NCBI RefSeq assembly: GCF_026626305.1
Contig: NZ_JAPNUE010000007.1
Span: 62,001-126,000, forward strand
DNA: 64,000 nucleotides
Origin: Frigidibacter sp. RF13
GTDB lineage: Bacteria > Pseudomonadota > Alphaproteobacteria > Rhodobacterales > Rhodobacteraceae
Direction of reading: 5' to 3'
The notes under the pieces were generated by a model that was not told where the DNA came from, searched no databases, and worked only from the letters and a program-made list of their open reading frames with translations. How positions within the stretch are numbered: position 1 is the stretch's first letter; each line of letters starts with the position of its first letter. Positions 24,288 to 33,985 of the stretch are shown here, in pieces. The position numbers and the translations under genes were made by a program.

Positions 24288-25465
24288 CCGGCCCGCCGCG
24301 GGCGCATCGTCGCCCAGAGGATGATGGCCGCCAAAGGCAAACCTGCACAGGCGGCAATCACCAGCGCAGGACCGCCCGCCCCCAGAAGCCAGGCGCCGAC
24401 CATCGGTCCGGCGGCGGACGCGAGGATCGGCCCGATGGCTATGGCGCCCGAGATTGCACCAAAGCCTTCACGGCCGAGATGTTCGGCAATGAGCACAGGC
24501 CGGAGTATCGAGATGATGCCGATGCCAGCGCCCTGCGACAGGGCCACAAGGAAGATCGCCATCGGCGCCACCCCGGCAAGCCACAGCGCCAGTGCGGCCA
24601 TCACCAGTCCGCCGAGGGCCGCGAATGTGGCAGATCGATTGGCGACCCGCGCCTCGTTCAGCATCAGAAGAAAGCGGCCCAGCACCTGGCTTGGGCCGAT
24701 CATCGCGGCAGCAAGCGTCACCATCCCGTCATTCGCCCCGCGCGAGGAAAAGAGCTCGCGCACATAGGTTATCAGGATCCCGTGGTTCAGATAGGCGAGG
24801 CTGAGGATCGCGCCGATCATCCAGAAGGCAGGGTTCCGCAAGGCGATGCGCACCATGCCAGGCGGCGAGGGCGTATGCTCGGCGCCCGCAAGCCCCGTCG
24901 AGGCGCGCAGGATACGGGCACCGAACAGGTTTGCCGGGACGGCAACGAGGATCATCAGGCTGGCAAAGCCGATAAGTGCCCCAGCGGGGCCAAAGGCATT
25001 GGCCAGCCAGTGGCCAAGGGGGAAAGAAAGCGTGCCGGAAAAGCCCGCAATCAGCGTGACGCGGACGATGGCGGGCCGTGCCTCGGCCCCGAGCCGTCGG
25101 GTCAGGAAGGCGAAACAGGTCTCATAGAGGCACCCGGCCTGGGTGATCCCGACGATTGCCCACAGGATCAGCCAGTGCGCGGGCGTTGCGGCGAATCCCA
25201 TCAAGGCGATGGCGAAGGCGGCAGGCACCGGCAGAAAGGCCAGCATCTCGCCCCCAAGACCCCTGTCGACCAGCCGCCCGGTGAGGGGCGTGAAGATCGC
25301 CATCAACAACATGGCGAGGGTCGGGCCGAGCGCCAGAGTGGCCTTTGACCAACCCGTCGCCGCCTCCAGATCCGGCAGGATTGCCGGAAAGGCGTAATAG
25401 ACCCCGCCATAGGTGAGCGTCTGGCCGACGGCCAGCAGCCCGACCGCCGTCCTGACCCCGCTCAC
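24284..25465 (-). CDS. Major facilitator superfamily transporter
   Basis: A 393-residue transporter with about 12 hydrophobic segments. The loop 2-3 signature is in GRLVDRGLGGE (about residues 60-70), consistent with monocarboxylate or oxalate-formate-like MFS families. Substrate unknown. The ATG overlaps the M32 carboxypeptidase stop by 4 nt, so it is the last gene in the ctaA-M32-MFS run. Confidence 0.85.
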   Translation of the reverse strand: MSGVRTAVGLLAVGQTLTYGGVYYAFPAILPDLEAATGWSKATLALGPTLAMLLMAIFTPLTGRLVDRGLGGEMLAFLPVPAAFAIALMGFAATPAHWLILWAIVGITQAGCLYETCFAFLTRRLGAEARPAIVRVTLIAGFSGTLSFPLGHWLANAFGPAGALIGFASLMILVAVPANLFGARILRASTGLAGAEHTPSPPGMVRIALRNPAFWMIGAILSLAYLNHGILITYVRELFSSRGANDGMVTLAAAMIGPSQVLGRFLLMLNEARVANRSATFAALGGLVMAALALWLAGVAPMAIFLVALSQGAGIGIISILRPVLIAEHLGREGFGAISGAIAIGPILASAAGPMVGAWLLGAGGPALVIAACAGLPLAAIILWATMRPRRAG

Positions 25466-26934
25466 AACCGGTAGATCGCGCGGAACTTCTCTTCGAGATA
25501 GTCCAGAAGCGGTTCGGCCGACGGCTCGAACCCGCAGGCATGGGCGATCGTTTCACGCGGCGTGCGCAGCCCGCCATGGCGCTGAAGGTTCGCGAGCAGC
25601 CAATCGGTGGCAGGCCGCGCATCGCCTTTGGCGAGGCTTGCATCAAGGCCGGGCACAGCTGCGCGCAGCGCCTGATGCAGGCAGCCCGCATAAAGGTTGC
25701 CGAGCGAATAGGTGGGGAAATAGCCGAAAAGGCCGCCCGACCAGTGGACATCCTGCAGTACGCCGTTCGACGGTTTGTCGACAGCGTAGCCGAAATCGGC
25801 CTTGAAGCGCGCGTTCCAGGCCTCTTCCAGATCGGCGACGGTAAGTCGCCCGGCGATCAGATCACGCTCGAGATCGAAGCGCAGCATGATATGGAGGTTA
25901 TACTGCACCTCATCGGCTTCGGTGCGGATATAGCCTTTGTGGACCTTGTTGACCGTCGCATAGAAGGCGTCCGGATCATCGATGCCGAACGCGCCGAATG
26001 TTTCCTTCATCCGCCCGAACAGCCAGCCGGTCAGAGCCCGGGAACGGCCGAGCTGGTTTTCGTAGATCCGGCTCTGGCTTTCATGGACCCCCATCGACAC
26101 GCCCTGGCCGAGCGGCGTCAGCAGATATGTCTGATCGATGCCAAGCTCGTAACAGGCGTGGCCCACCTCGTGGATCGTCGAATAAAGGCAGTTGAACGGG
26201 TCACGCTCGGCCACGCGGGTGGTGATGCGGACATCGTTCCCAGACCCCGACGAGAACGGGTGAACCGCAAGATCGAGCCGCCCGCGCGACCAGTCGTAGG
26301 CGAACGCGTCCGCGAGCTCGCGCGATAGGGCGAGCTGGCCATCTTGCGCGAAGGAATGGTCGAGTGCGGCGGGCTGGTAGCTGGCGCCGAGGACGGCCGC
26401 GCGCAGTGCTACAAGGCGCGGGCGCATTGCGTCAAACATCGCCGCCAGATCGGCGGCGCTGGCGCCCGGTTCGTAATCCTCGATCAGCGCGTCATAGGCG
26501 TCACCGCCATCGGCCAGCGCCTGCCCCTTCTCGCGGATCAGTGCGACGTTCTTTTCCAGCGTCGGCAGGAAATGCGCGACATCGTTCTTCGCCCGTGCTT
26601 CGGCCCAGATGTGCTGGGCGACCGAGGTCTGGCGCGCGATCTCTGCCGCCAGTTTCGCCGGCACGCGCGCGGTTCTGAGGTACGTGCGCGAAATGAGGTC
26701 GAGCGCGCGATTGCCCACCGCATCCGGCGCCTTGGCCTTGGCCAGCCAGTCGGCCAGCCGCGGATCGGTGCGCCGGGCATGCAGCACGCTTTCGATTGCC
26801 GCCATCTCCTCGCCGCGCTGGTCGGCACCACCCGCAGGCATCACCGTTTCCTGATCCCAGCCGAGTCGGCCGGCGATCTGGGCCAAGGCCTCGGTTTCGC
26901 GCTGAAACGACATCAGTTCGGAATAGGCGGTCAT
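25462..26934 (-). CDS. M32-family metallocarboxypeptidase (Taq type)
   Basis: A 490-residue, mainly helical zinc carboxypeptidase. It has the HExxH motif in STIHEVGHACYELG (about residue 260) and the downstream Glu in GVHESQSRIYENQLG. M32 enzymes remove C-terminal amino acids from peptides in the cytoplasm. ATG 26934 (MTAYSELMSF) overlaps the ctaA stop by 4 nt; a longer in-frame reading is not conserved. Length matches the family (about 500). Confidence 0.93.
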   Translation of the reverse strand: MTAYSELMSFQRETEALAQIAGRLGWDQETVMPAGGADQRGEEMAAIESVLHARRTDPRLADWLAKAKAPDAVGNRALDLISRTYLRTARVPAKLAAEIARQTSVAQHIWAEARAKNDVAHFLPTLEKNVALIREKGQALADGGDAYDALIEDYEPGASAADLAAMFDAMRPRLVALRAAVLGASYQPAALDHSFAQDGQLALSRELADAFAYDWSRGRLDLAVHPFSSGSGNDVRITTRVAERDPFNCLYSTIHEVGHACYELGIDQTYLLTPLGQGVSMGVHESQSRIYENQLGRSRALTGWLFGRMKETFGAFGIDDPDAFYATVNKVHKGYIRTEADEVQYNLHIMLRFDLERDLIAGRLTVADLEEAWNARFKADFGYAVDKPSNGVLQDVHWSGGLFGYFPTYSLGNLYAGCLHQALRAAVPGLDASLAKGDARPATDWLLANLQRHGGLRTPRETIAHACGFEPSAEPLLDYLEEKFRAIYRL

Positions 26935-28085
26935 TTTGCATCCCGGATAGAGGTGACGATAGGGTAGAGCGCACGGTGACGGGCGCGCAGGATGAGGGTG
27001 AAGAGCAGGATCGCGCCCGCCTGATGGGCAAGGCCGAGGGTAAGGGGGGCGGCATGCAGCACCGTGACGATGCCAAGCACCACCTGCCCGAAGAGGATCG
27101 CGGCCATCCAGTCGAACGCCTGACGCGTGCGTGGATGGGCGGACCCCCGCGCGCGCCACCAGACGAAAAGGCCGAAGCCAAAGGTCACATAGCCCATGAT
27201 CCGGTGGATGAACTGCACGAGGCCCGGGTTCTCGAAGAAGGCGCGCCAGCTGGCGCCGCCATCCGGCACGTAGAAAGCGTCGGCGGGGAAGAAGCTTTCC
27301 CCCATCAGGGGCCAGGTCGGGAAAGCCCGGCCCGCGTCGATCCCCGCGACGAGGGCACCGAGGAGCACCTGCAGGAAGGCCGCATGCACCAGGCCGGTCG
27401 ACAGGCGGAACAGCCGCTCCTCCCGCGACCGCCGCGCCTGCAGAAGCCAGCCCTCAGGCCGGGCGAGCATGAGGATGTACCAGGCGGTCAGACCAAGGAT
27501 CACGAAGGCAAGGCCGAGGTGCGTCGCCAGCCGGTAGGAGGCGACATCAACCATCCTGCCCTCAAGGCCCGAGGACACCATCCACCAGCCGATTGCCCCT
27601 TGCAGACCGCCAAGCGCGCCGAGCGTGAGAAGCCGCCCGGTCCAGCCCGTGGGGATACGGCGCGTCGCCCAGAAGAACACGAACCCGACAGCCCAGACGA
27701 GGCCGATGGTCCGGCCAAGCTGCCGGTGGCCCCATTCCCACCAATAGATCGACTTGAACCCCTCAAGCGTCATCTGACTGTTCTGCAACTGGAATTCAGG
27801 GCTCTGCCGGTATTTGTCGAACTCCGCCTGCCAGCCCGCCTCGTTCAGGGGCGGCAGCGCGCCGGTCACCGGGCGCCATTCGGTGATCGAGAGCCCGCTG
27901 TCGGTCAGCCGTGTCAGCCCGCCCACCAGGATCATCGCCGCGACCAAGAGGAAGATCGCCACAAGCCAGCGCCGGACCGGTCCGCGCCCCCTGCCCTTTT
28001 CGGCATCGATCATGCCGCCTTTCGGCGCGGCGGGCGCCTCGGCCCCCGCCTTCACCTCTTCGAATATCGTCCGTTTGGGGGTCAT
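26931..28085 (-). CDS. ctaA: Heme A synthase (COX15 family)
   Basis: A 384-residue integral-membrane protein with eight hydrophobic segments. Heme-ligand histidines lie in WWEWGHRQLGRTIG, RLATHLGLAF, IHRIMGYV and LAHQAGAI. It oxidises heme O to heme A for aa3-type cytochrome oxidase. The motif VGGLTRLTDSGLSITEWRPVTG is diagnostic of the alphaproteobacterial/mitochondrial type 2 COX15 family. ATG 28085 begins MTPKRTIFEE. No ctaB or oxidase subunit is next to it. Confidence 0.95.
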   Translation of the reverse strand: MTPKRTIFEEVKAGAEAPAAPKGGMIDAEKGRGRGPVRRWLVAIFLLVAAMILVGGLTRLTDSGLSITEWRPVTGALPPLNEAGWQAEFDKYRQSPEFQLQNSQMTLEGFKSIYWWEWGHRQLGRTIGLVWAVGFVFFWATRRIPTGWTGRLLTLGALGGLQGAIGWWMVSSGLEGRMVDVASYRLATHLGLAFVILGLTAWYILMLARPEGWLLQARRSREERLFRLSTGLVHAAFLQVLLGALVAGIDAGRAFPTWPLMGESFFPADAFYVPDGGASWRAFFENPGLVQFIHRIMGYVTFGFGLFVWWRARGSAHPRTRQAFDWMAAILFGQVVLGIVTVLHAAPLTLGLAHQAGAILLFTLILRARHRALYPIVTSIRDAK

Positions 28086-28247
28086 CACCGCTCGCCTTAG
28101 CAACCGCGCGCGAGACTAGGCGGGCGCGGGCGGGGGTTCAAGGGACCGCGAAGCGGATGTTGGGGGCAGACCGCGCTGGCCAGACGGGCGAAGCCCGGTC
28201 CGCGCCCGAAGAGCGGCGCGCAGGCGGCGCGATGAGGGCGCCGCACG

Positions 28248-28556
28248 CTACATCAGTTCGTCGCGGACACAGGCGCGCAGCGCCTCTGGAACGCGCGATT
28301 CCGGCACTTCGATGGTCACGCTGCCCGCCTCGGTCTGCCGGGTGATCCTGTAGAGGAACTCGTCCGGCATCGGCAAGGGCGGGCTTTCCTCGGTCACCAG
28401 CGCCTCAAGCCGCGCCCTGTCGTCGGCGCTCAACTCCGATAGGGCCATCGTCCCGTGGCTGCGGATGCGCGCACCCGGCCCCCCGAAGCCCGCAAAGCCC
28501 CCGAGCCGTTCGACATCGACGACCGCCTCGGGTTTTTTCGCTTCTTTGTCCGTCAC
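28248..28556 (-). CDS. Emfourin-like protealysin inhibitor/partner
   Basis: A 102-residue protein whose core VERLGGFAGFG..., PDEFLYRITRQ and EVPESRVPEALRACV match the emfourin (M4 metalloprotease inhibitor) pattern as I remember it. Start GTG 28556 overlaps the protease stop by 4 nt (GTGA), with GAAGG as ribosome site, so the pair is translationally coupled. Emfourins bind and inhibit protealysin-like M4 peptidases encoded just upstream. Identification is by motif and context; the distal sequence is not strongly conserved. Confidence 0.72.
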   Translation of the reverse strand: MTDKEAKKPEAVVDVERLGGFAGFGGPGARIRSHGTMALSELSADDRARLEALVTEESPPLPMPDEFLYRITRQTEAGSVTIEVPESRVPEALRACVRDELM

Positions 28557-29590
28557 AGCCCGACCTTCTTCCATCCCTGATCGAGCGCAGCCATCACCTT
28601 GGCATCCTTCGGATAAAGCGACGCCGCCGCCTTGCGTGTGCGCCGGGCGAAGGCGGCCATCCTCAGGTTGGGCGACGGCCGGTAGCCCGTCATCGCCTTG
28701 TACCATATCTGGCCCATCTTCTCCCAACTCTTTCCGCCCAGCGCCTTGGCGGCGGTGGTGAAGGCAAGGTTCGGCACGCCGCTCGAATGATGCGGGTCCA
28801 TGCCGTTCTTGTATTGGCTGAAATGGGTGATTTGCGGCGCAAGCGCATGTTTCGCCGCCGGATTCGCCATGTCGCGCAGGCAGCTATAGCCGCCCGCCCT
28901 GGCCGCCGGCCCCATGATGTCGGCGCCAATGAGCCAGTCTGCCGTCGCCACCGTCTGCCCCGCCTGCCATTGGCGGAACATCGAGCCGAAGACATCCGAC
29001 AGGCTTTCGTTCAGCCCGCCTGCCTGATTGGTATAGGCCAGCTGGATCGTATGCTGGGTCACGCCATGGGTGATCTCATGCGCGATCACGTCATTGCCCT
29101 TGGTGAAGTCGAGGAAAATCCGCCCGTCGCCATCGCCGTAGGTCATCTGCACGCCATTCCAGAAAGCGTTGTTGTAATCGACCCCGTAGTGGATCGAGGA
29201 CACCAGCGACATGCTCTGATCATCGATCGAGTTGCGCCCGAAGACCTTCGAATAGAATTTCGCAAGCTCCGTCGTCTCGGTGAAGGCGGTCCTTGCCGTC
29301 ACGTCGCCCGAACTGCCCGGCGTCAGTACCGGCACGCCGGGCAGCGTGGTGCCACGTTGGCAATCATAGATCAGCACCTTGGGCGGCGTCGCCGCCATCG
29401 GCTTTTCCAGCCCCGGCGAAATCTGCATGCCAAGCCGCGTCAGCTTCTGGTTCTGGATGCGCAGCTTGCGGATCTCGGCATCAAGCAGTGCCGTGCGCTC
29501 CATCGCCGCGCGGGTGGGCATTTCAAGGCCTTCATCGTGGGAAAGCCGTTCGAGAACATCCTGGGGAATGATGAAACAATGGCCACACAT
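28553..29590 (-). CDS. Protealysin-like M4 metallopeptidase
   Basis: A 345-residue thermolysin-family (M4) peptidase. It has zinc motif HEITH (VIAHEITHGVTQHT, near residue 170), the Glu ligand in NESLSDVFG and a catalytic His in HHSSGVPN. The N-terminus is a short protealysin-type propeptide with an FIIPQDVLERL element, and no signal peptide is visible, as in protealysins, which can be intracellular. ATG 29590 has a strong Shine-Dalgarno (GGGAGGTGATT). It is followed at once by the emfourin-like gene. Confidence 0.88.
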   Translation of the reverse strand: MCGHCFIIPQDVLERLSHDEGLEMPTRAAMERTALLDAEIRKLRIQNQKLTRLGMQISPGLEKPMAATPPKVLIYDCQRGTTLPGVPVLTPGSSGDVTARTAFTETTELAKFYSKVFGRNSIDDQSMSLVSSIHYGVDYNNAFWNGVQMTYGDGDGRIFLDFTKGNDVIAHEITHGVTQHTIQLAYTNQAGGLNESLSDVFGSMFRQWQAGQTVATADWLIGADIMGPAARAGGYSCLRDMANPAAKHALAPQITHFSQYKNGMDPHHSSGVPNLAFTTAAKALGGKSWEKMGQIWYKAMTGYRPSPNLRMAAFARRTRKAAASLYPKDAKVMAALDQGWKKVGL

Positions 29591-29714
29591 AATCACCTCC
29601 CTGCTGAAAATGAGCATGGAGAGGATAGCGCAATTGCGTGCCTATCGGGAGAGGTTGACCTAGCGTCATGCACGCATAGGCTGATTTTGGCCGACCCCGG
29701 TCAGCAGGCCCACT

Positions 29715-30455
29715 TCAGCCCTTGTCGCGATGCCGGACGATCTGGCGCAGCATCCCGTGCAGGGTCTGCACGTCGGCACGGGTGAAGGGCATGCGGCTCC
29801 AGAGATTGCGCAAGTTGAGCTTCATCCCCTCGGCCTTGGTCGGCGGAAAGAAGAAGCCCGCTTCGCTCAAGCGCTCCTCATAATGGTCGCCGAGCTTTTC
29901 GATTTCCAGAAGGCTGGCGAATTCGGTCCGCGCCATTTCCACGACTTCCGGCGGCCGCTCGCCCGTCTGGCGCATCCATTCATAGGCACACAGAAGCACC
30001 GCCTGACCAAGGTTCAGCGAGGCAAAATCAGGATTGACCGGCACAGAGATGATCGCATTTGCCCGCGCCACATCCTCGTTTTCCAGACCCGCCCGTTCGG
30101 GGCCGAACAGAACGGCGACCTTCTGGCCCGAGGCCGTCAGAGCGCGGGCATGTTCCATAGCCCGTTCGGGCGTCATCACCGGTTTCGTCAGTTCCCGCCC
30201 GCGCGCGGTGGTGGCAAAGACATAGGCGCAATCGGCGATCGCCTCGGGCAGGGTCGCAAAAACCCCGGCATGATCCAGCACCCGCCCCGCCGCGCCCGAG
30301 GCCATGGCGACGGCACGCGGATTGGGCCAGCCGTCGCGCGGGTCCACGAGCCGCATCTGCGTGAGCGAGAAATTCAGCATCGCGCGGGCGGCGGCGCCGA
30401 TATTCTCCCCCATCTGGGGGCGGACGAGGATGAAGGTCGGCTGAAGGTCTGACAT
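29715..30455 (-). CDS. SpoU-family RNA 2'-O-methyltransferase (TrmJ-like)
   Basis: A 246-residue SPOUT methyltransferase close to TrmJ, which methylates position 32 of tRNA. The knot motifs are VRPQMGENIGAAARAM (residues 12-27), VAVLFGPERAGLENEDV (about 110-126) and VPVNPDFASLNLGQAVLLCAYE (about 135-157). A C-terminal dimerisation or RNA-contact region follows. ATG 30455 (MSDLQPTFIL) is the conserved start. It is divergent from the TfoX-domain gene; 63 nt separates them. Confidence 0.85.
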   Translation of the reverse strand: MSDLQPTFILVRPQMGENIGAAARAMLNFSLTQMRLVDPRDGWPNPRAVAMASGAAGRVLDHAGVFATLPEAIADCAYVFATTARGRELTKPVMTPERAMEHARALTASGQKVAVLFGPERAGLENEDVARANAIISVPVNPDFASLNLGQAVLLCAYEWMRQTGERPPEVVEMARTEFASLLEIEKLGDHYEERLSEAGFFFPPTKAEGMKLNLRNLWSRMPFTRADVQTLHGMLRQIVRHRDKG

Positions 30456-30518
30456 GGCTCTATCGGTCGGGGTCGGGGCCTGATACTTTGACGGGGGCAC
30501 TCTGGCAAGGAGAGGGTC

Positions 30519-30845
30519 ATGGCCTGGGACGAGGGGCTGGCGCAATTGATGCGCGAGGATCTGGCGGGCGAGAAGGTCACCGAACGCAAGATGTTCGGCG
30601 GTCTCTGCTTTCAGCTGAACGGCCATATGGTCTGCGGCATCCACAAGGGCGGCGCGATGTTCCGGGTGGGCAAGCCGAACGAGGCGGAGGCGCTGGCGAT
30701 CTCCGGTGCCTCGCCCATGATGTTCACCGGCAAGCCGATGGCGGGGATGGTCGATTTCTCCGACGAGGCCACGGCCGATGATGCGCGGCGCGGGCAGGTG
30801 ATGAAATTGGCACTAGGCTTCGTGAAGGCCCTGCCGCCCAAATGA
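30519..30845 (+). CDS. TfoX/Sxy N-terminal-domain protein
   Basis: A 108-residue protein consisting of the TfoX N-terminal domain, with the pattern ERKMFGGLCFQLNGHMVCGI, FRVG, and MVDFSDEATADD. Full-length TfoX/Sxy regulates competence in gammaproteobacteria, but single-domain forms like this are widespread in alphaproteobacteria with no known role. ATG 30519 follows GGAGAGGG. Monocistronic between trmJ-like and ThiE-like genes. Confidence 0.8.
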   Translation: MAWDEGLAQLMREDLAGEKVTERKMFGGLCFQLNGHMVCGIHKGGAMFRVGKPNEAEALAISGASPMMFTGKPMAGMVDFSDEATADDARRGQVMKLALGFVKALPPK

Positions 30846-30904
30846 CGGGACGGATGGCAAAGGCCCGCGATCTGCGCTAAGGGGCGGCGAAACGTGAGGA
30901 TGCC

Positions 30905-31522
30905 ATGGCCGCTGACGATCGCCCGCAAATCTATCTGATCACCCCGCCGGTCCTTGATCTTGAGATCTTTCCGAGACTTCTGGCGCGTGCGCTCGACCGG
31001 GTCGAGGTCGCCTGCATCCGCCTCGCGCTCGCCTCGCGCGACGAATATGACCTCGGCCGTGCCGCCGATGCAGTGCGCGAAGTGGCGCATGCGCGCGACG
31101 TGGCGCTGGTGATCGAGAACCACCAGACTCTCGTGGAAAAACATGGCCTTGACGGCGTCCACCTGACCGATTCCGCCCGATCCGTCCGCGCCGCGCGCAA
31201 GGCGCTCGGGGCCGACGCCATCGTGGGCGCCTGGTGCGGGGCGTCGCGGGATGCGGGGATGTCGGCGGGGGAGGCCGGGGCGGACTATGTGGCTTTCGGA
31301 CCGGTGGGCGAGACCGCGCTTGGCAACGGAAAGCGGGCGGAGGCGGAGCTCTTCGCCTGGTGGTCGGAAATGGTCGAAGTGCCGGTCGTCGCCGAAGGCG
31401 CGCTGAGCGAAGATCTGATCCGCGCCCTGTCGCCCGTCACCGATTTCTTCGCCATAGGCGACGAGATCTGGCGCACGGACGATCCCGCCAAGACCCTGGA
31501 AACACTCGCAAAAGCCATGTGA
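30905..31522 (+). CDS. ThiE/TenI-like TIM-barrel protein
   Basis: A 205-residue protein of the thiamine-phosphate-synthase/TenI fold. GVHLTDSARSVRAARKALG corresponds to the GVHLGQ region, YVAFGPVGET to the YxGxGPxxxT strand, and VVAEGALSEDLIRAL to the GGI region. The VNDR segment is replaced by IENH, and the TKP-type loop is absent, so catalytic activity as a true ThiE is doubtful. It could be a TenI-like protein. No other thiamine gene is next to it; a tRNA-Asp gene follows on the opposite strand. Confidence 0.7.
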   Translation: MAADDRPQIYLITPPVLDLEIFPRLLARALDRVEVACIRLALASRDEYDLGRAADAVREVAHARDVALVIENHQTLVEKHGLDGVHLTDSARSVRAARKALGADAIVGAWCGASRDAGMSAGEAGADYVAFGPVGETALGNGKRAEAELFAWWSEMVEVPVVAEGALSEDLIRALSPVTDFFAIGDEIWRTDDPAKTLETLAKAM

Positions 31523-31624
31523 CGCTGCAAAATCCGGCCCGACGCCCGAGGAGGGACGAAGGGTCCGCCAAGGACCCGCAGCCTTCGACGAGGCGGCGGC
31601 CGGACAATCGATCCAAGAGAGAAG

Positions 31625-31701
31625 TGGCGCGGTGGACGGGGCTCGAACCCGCGACCCCCGGCGTGACAGGCCGGTACTCTAACCGACTGAGCTACCACCG
31701 C
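31625..31701 (-). tRNA. tRNA-Asp (anticodon GTC)
   Basis: A 77-nt cloverleaf on the minus strand. The acceptor stem is GCGGTGG / CCACCGC with discriminator G and an encoded CCA. It has an anticodon arm with loop CTGTCAC, and a T-arm with TTCGAGC. G discriminator fits Asp. A good promoter lies immediately upstream. Confidence 0.97.
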
Positions 31702-31712
31702 GCGACAGGGGC

Positions 31713-31741
31713 CTGCTACAGGAGCGGGCCGGGGGCGTCAA
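31713..31741 (-). promoter_or_regulatory. Promoter of tRNA-Asp
   Basis: Minus strand TTGACG (-35, 31736-31741) and TAGCAG (-10, 31713-31718) are separated by exactly 17 nt. The predicted start lies a few nt before the tRNA 5' end at 31701. Both boxes are close to alphaproteobacterial consensus (TTGAC / TATNNT). Confidence 0.7.
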
Positions 31742-31898
31742 GGGGGGCTGCAGCCCCGATTTCCGGGGTGCATTTCACGTATGGCAGAACGTATGCCTGC
31801 ACGTAATACGTGGGTTTTTGTCGGGTATTTCTTCCGCATGAGCTTGGCCCTGTCACCGGAACCGTCATAGACAGCGGCAAGATCAGGCGCCGGAAGGT

Positions 31899-32375
31899 TC
31901 ACCCCTGACCAGCCACACCGCTCTCGGCCTTCTTCTGCCAGCGGCCGCTCTCCTCGCTCCAATATTGCGCCTCAAGCCCCGCTGCCGTCAGCGCCCGCCA
32001 CTGGCCGCGCGCGGCTTCGACGGCGGCGGGGTCGTTGCCGTCGAAGAGGATGGCGGCGCGGTCGAGGGTGGTGACCTCGGCGGCGGTGACCTCCGCACCG
32101 TCCAGCGCCATGAGGAAGCGCACACCCTCGGGCAAGTCGGGGCTGGCGGTCAGGAGCAGCGGTTGCAACGCATCATGCGGGCCGCCCGCGATCCCGTGCG
32201 GCAGAAAACCGTCTTCGGGCCCGAGCCAGAGCTTCTGGTCGAGCCAGTCGGCGCGCGCGGCCTCCCTCAGCCGCACCGCCGCCCGCCATCCCTGCCCCGC
32301 TGCCCGGTCGGCGAGCATCGCGACCGCGGCCTCGGGTGCGGAGCGGGTCAGGTGATAGAAGAAGACGGCGCCCAT
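31899..32375 (-). CDS. holC: DNA polymerase III chi subunit
   Basis: A 158-residue HolC protein: MGAVFFYHLTRS..., then IDs of the fold such as LDQKLWLGPEDGFLPHGIAGG and ILFDGNDPAAVEAARGQWRALTAAG. Chi links the clamp loader to SSB on lagging-strand DNA. Starts 10 nt after pepA; the pepA-holC pair is a recurring arrangement. The Lys/Gln-rich C-terminus is not conserved. Confidence 0.9.
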   Translation of the reverse strand: MGAVFFYHLTRSAPEAAVAMLADRAAGQGWRAAVRLREAARADWLDQKLWLGPEDGFLPHGIAGGPHDALQPLLLTASPDLPEGVRFLMALDGAEVTAAEVTTLDRAAILFDGNDPAAVEAARGQWRALTAAGLEAQYWSEESGRWQKKAESGVAGQG

Positions 32376-32385
32376 CCGGCTTCCT

Positions 32386-33858
<1,473 letters not shown>

Positions 33859-33985
33859 ATGATCTCTCCGCTTTCGGGGGGTTGGCGGGACCCTAGCGAA
33901 GGCCCGCCGCTTTGGCCAGATAGGAGTTTTCCCGGCCCCGCCTTTGCGCTAGGCAGGTCAAAACCAAACACGGGGAGCCGGTGCA

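Noticed and set aside
31625..31701. tRNA-Asp as an integration site for a mobile element
   Set aside because: No integrase, no repeated tRNA fragment and ordinary core genes on both sides.
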